From assembly GCF_003369915.1 (NCBI RefSeq), contig NC_046677.1, forward strand, positions 18,742,913 through 18,806,912: 64,000 nt of DNA, given 5' to 3'. The translations under genes were made by a program, and so were the position numbers. Below, one piece after another: positions 60,748 to 64,000 of the stretch. Every line of letters starts with the position of its first letter. Position 1 is the first letter of the stretch. The notes below the pieces were generated by a model. It did no database searches. It was not told where the DNA came from and saw nothing but the letters and a program-made list of their open reading frames with translations. Source of the stretch: Drosophila miranda (Eukaryota; Arthropoda; Insecta; Diptera; Drosophilidae).

Positions 60748-61062
60748 GCTTTATACCCGGTTCTCAGTCAGTATAATATGTACTTATGTCTATATATGTG
60801 AGCTTATGATTTATTATTTAGACGCGTATCTGGGGGTAGCGTAGCCAGTGCAATTTCAAATGTTCCTTATAGTGTGTTGCTATAATGCTAGGATGGCGCA
60901 AACTTATGTGCTTTCTAGGAGAGGGGTGGCAAAGTACAACAAAAAATTTATCCAGTGTCATATCACAGGAGTCGGAACACAAAATTTGGTTGGTTTAGCT
61001 CTTATAGCCCTTTTCACCAAAAATCGAATATACCCCTACACTCTTCGAGTACCTGGTATACA
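60748..61062 (+). mobile_element. DINE-1-like remnant, internally deleted
   Basis: Both ends are recognisable (TATACCCGGTTCTCAGTCAGTA and CTTCGAGTACCTGGTATA) but only about 315 bp remain, against about 1.1 kb for full copies. Confidence 0.5.
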
Positions 61063-63470
61063 AATTAATTAAATCATTCAACTGCAGAGACCTGTTGCCA
61101 GCGATATTCGCCACATACACACGTTATTTCATTAATGTATTATAGATTTTTAGTATACGTCGAGAGATAACTTATACTATATAATATGTATATAAAAATC
61201 AAATCCAATTATATCCAATTCACAGTGTGCCGAAAGAGTGCATTGTGTTTTCAGACTTTTGGGGATACCAAATGTTACGAATGTAATAAAAAGATTCAGA
61301 TATTTATAGTAACACCAACGTAAAGGGTTTTTTGAATTAAAGTGGCTGGTTCGATTTGCAAGGGTACCAAAAGCTTCGACCACCATTCATTTTAAATTTT
61401 TATATTTACACCTAGGTATTTATCCGTCTATAACTTTTTAAGAATCAGTCTTTTTTCATTCTGGTAGTAGTTTTAAAGTAGATGCCGGTGGCATGCTTGA
61501 TAGTTTCGATCGGTCGCTACAAAATCGTGTCATATTCTAGCACCAGCAGACCACTGATAATATTTATGAGTACGCCCACACCATGGCTGCTGGGGCTTCC
61601 TCGTGGAGCAGAAGAGGGGCAGTGACAAAGTGCAAGAGCCTTGCGACACGCTTTCTTTCATCGCTTTCTCATCACTCGGTTACGCAAGGTGCTATTGGAC
61701 GGGCGAATGCCCCTGTCTGGAATACAGCACGTGACTCCAACCCACAGTATTGTTTTCAAGAACACACATAATATGTACATATGTATTTAGAATGATATCT
61801 ATTTTAGTTTGATAATAATCAATGTTTAAGGCACACTGAAACACAGAAATACATGTCGACTATACGAGCATACATGTATACATATATGCAGATATTCATA
61901 TTCATATAAACATTGGATTGTATCCAAATTGATACAAATGTGTTAACTAGCTGGAATAATTAAACTTTCGCACCCAATCTAGTTTCCTTATTAGGGAAGG
62001 GCACAGCTAGGAAGGTTACCAGCAAAAGGTTTTCGTTCTTCTGGACTTCTGTGTCCACAAGAGTAACATGCAGGGCTCTTCTCCGCGGTAGAAGAGTACA
62101 TAAATATATGAGTATGATTCCGAGCCGGTTATTTTTTGTGCCGAAAATTTTAGAATGGTAACAAAAACTCAGAGACTATAAACCGAAAAACGAGCAGTAC
62201 AATATCTGCTCAACGTTTTTCTGTGTGTCGGAAGCATCTGTTCTAAATCATATCAGAGCGGACACATATTCGTACATTATATTTAATGTAACCCAAGTCA
62301 CACTATCCAAACGGTTGCATGTGAAATAAAAAGAAAATAATTAGCATGTGCAACAAATAGCATCAAGTTCCATTTGACCTCGAGATCAGGTGTACGAGTA
62401 TTTGTCTTTTACATTAAAATGTAGCTAAGTATTATGCCTATACAAAGCATTTATCCTAACTCAACAAATGAGTGCAGCAATTTGTTGGAAAATTTATCTA
62501 ACTTGGGCCTGTGCAACTCTTTGTAAGCAGCCGGTTTCAAGAATAGCTGATTGGCGACAATCAACTCAACTTTGTCCAGTAACGGTTGTGTGGAACTACT
62601 TATGTATCTTAAGAGTACTCTTATATGAAGCTCTTAGCTGCTTTAAAAAAAGCCAGAAAAGGTATCTTGCTAGTTTGGTTCTGCGGTGACTCTCTTCAGA
62701 TCGGGAATACTCGTAAAATGGAAGAATACTAAAGATTATATAGTATGTACATACAAACGAATTCATTCGAAGATTTGTCAGCCAGAGTCTGTAAACGCTA
62801 GTATTGTGCCTTTGGTTTCAGTTACTTTATTGTCATGGTCATACGCTCGTTAGTGTGGAGTAATAGACATTCGACTCGACTCTGTAAATTACACTCACTC
62901 GTGCATATGTATATGCATGAAGTATTCACTTAACAATGGGAAAACAGCGTAGCTACTGCCACTATGATGAGCGTCTAGCTATGCTGAAGACCTTGAGTAA
63001 CACAGGTAATTCTGTCCGCTCACCATTTGGCTTACGAAATTATCGAATTTCAAAATACAGTCAATGAAAGAAAAACGAAACTACGCTTTAGCGACGCGGA
63101 AAGTTGGAACGTAAAAACATAGTAACAAATATGTATGTATGTATGTATGTGGCACAGATTTTTAATAGCAAGCTACAAATTTCTTATAATAATTATCTCA
63201 TTACCGAACAGGGAAATCGAAATGTAGAAATACCCAAAATTACGATAAATGTCCGCTTGATAGTTGCAATACTCTGTACACGAATGGAATGGTTGATCTA
63301 CTATAGAAAACTTATTATTAATGCATTTACACCTTAAATCCCAGTCTGACAAAAATTTATCAAAGTGCAAGGCAGTACTGGTTGCTAGTAGATGAACATG
63401 CAATAATAAATCAATTTAATAACAATGGTTATTTTCGTTTAGTCATGACAAATATTTAAGAGCAGCTTAC

Positions 63471-64000
63471 CTTTTTGTTAATCAACAATTCAACATTTGG
63501 TACAACTTTGATGGATGAAAGAGCAGATCCTTGGTTCCTCAGTCCAATTACGCTGCTCATGTTGAGGTTAATAGACGACAGGTGATGAAAATCTGGTGGC
63601 AGACAATTTAGGGACTGAACGATCGCGCATGCCGACGAGGATGCTCGCGGGGCTGCTTGTACTGGCATGGACAGAGACGATGTCTGATGGGTCAATCCTT
63701 GTCCAGCTGTTGCCAGAAGTGATTCTTGTGGGGCCACGGAGACACCTGGTGCTGGTGCGTAGTATGCACCCACAGGCAAGGACGAGAACATGGAAGATGG
63801 CATCAAATGAGTTTGTGTGTGGCTGTGGGGGTGTGACTGGGGACACGGATTTAGCTGTCCTGGGTAGCTCGCCACCTGAGTTGCACTTAGTAATGTTGGC
63901 CCAAAATTATATGCGGAACTCATTGGGAAGTGGGTTCCGGCGGCTGCGCTAGGATGCAAAGTCGGCTGCTGATAGTTCGACGGAGGAGCTGCTGCTGTAT
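63471..64000 (-). CDS. Pro/Ser/Ala/Gln-rich coding exon, runs off the right edge
   Basis: Open to the window edge and closing at a good donor (AAAAAG|GTAAGC) in phase 0. The translation is low-complexity (QPTLHPSAAAGTHFPMSSAY; PCPQSHPHSHTQTHL; YYAPAPGVSVAP) and ends IKVVPNVELLINKK. Runs like these are common in RNA-binding or transcriptional proteins. No domain is visible. The next exon of the RluA-2 gene begins in phase 0 about 5.9 kb away (57546), so this may be its N-terminal exon. Equally it may belong to an unrelated gene whose next exon I did not find. The GC content and long open frame support coding. Confidence 0.6.

Larger units (their letters stand above)
57547..63470. other. long gene-poor interval, perhaps an RluA-2 intron
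   Basis: AT-rich, with simple sequence (TACATACATATGTG) and two DINE-1 remnants: 58560-58815 on the minus strand and 60748-61062 on the plus strand (TATACCCGGTTCTCAGTCAGTATAA to CCTACACTCTTCGAGTACC). No exon is supported. A possible first exon on the + strand, starting MGKQRSYCHYDERLAMLK (62937-63007, then AG|GTAATT), is noted only as a candidate. Confidence 0.4.

Noticed and set aside
1..64000. CRISPR arrays, operons, ribosome binding sites, rRNA genes
   Set aside because: The window is a eukaryotic nuclear genome and none of these structures is visible.

Overview
This 64 kb window is nuclear DNA from a Drosophila-type fly. The genes are split by short GT-AG introns, DINE-1/INE-1-like repeats are scattered throughout, TATGTACATAC-type simple sequence is common, and the genes include abo (DET1), a mitochondrial ATP synthase g subunit, Scar/WAVE and piwi as neighbours. 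From memory this is the gene set of the 32C region of D. melanogaster 2L. The species cannot be named from the sequence alone.

Layout, left to right: a small secreted tyrosine/proline-rich protein gene (+, 532-1038); a 670-bp mariner-type inverted-repeat element; abo/DET1 (-, 2244-3972); ATP synthase subunit g (-, 4385-4769); Scar (+, 6608-10822, four coding exons); a DINE-1-like element; piwi (-, 13355-27588, eight coding exons). Intron 1 of piwi is 11.3 kb and filled with mobile DNA: a nearly complete RNase H-bearing LINE lying antisense to piwi, two DINE-1-like elements (one split by a hAT-like insertion), and a long inverted repeat. Just upstream of piwi sits a young, internally deleted BEL/Pao LTR element (28244-31691). 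Then come two tandem lysosomal alpha-mannosidase genes (+, 34601-37991 and 41995-47937), a decayed piwi fragment (about 50518-50945, -), an RPUSD2/RluA-type pseudouridine synthase gene (-, 53257-57546, 5' end outside the resolved part), and a proline/serine-rich coding exon running off the right edge (-, 63471-64000).

The genes are mostly housekeeping or germline: an E3-ligase-linked regulator, ATP synthase, an Arp2/3 activator, the nuclear piRNA Argonaute, glycan catabolism, and RNA modification. They do not form one pathway. The main points of interest are (1) a pair of equal-length, same-phase exons in the second mannosidase that look mutually exclusive and each encode the catalytic acid/base segment; (2) a piwi-derived pseudogene fragment that retains intron sequence, 35 kb from its parent; (3) the transposon load inside and beside piwi, including an antisense LINE in its transcript; and (4) several short inverted-repeat elements, one of them nested with an 8-bp target duplication. 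Exon borders were inferred by eye from splice signals, reading frame and recalled homologous proteins. No search was run.
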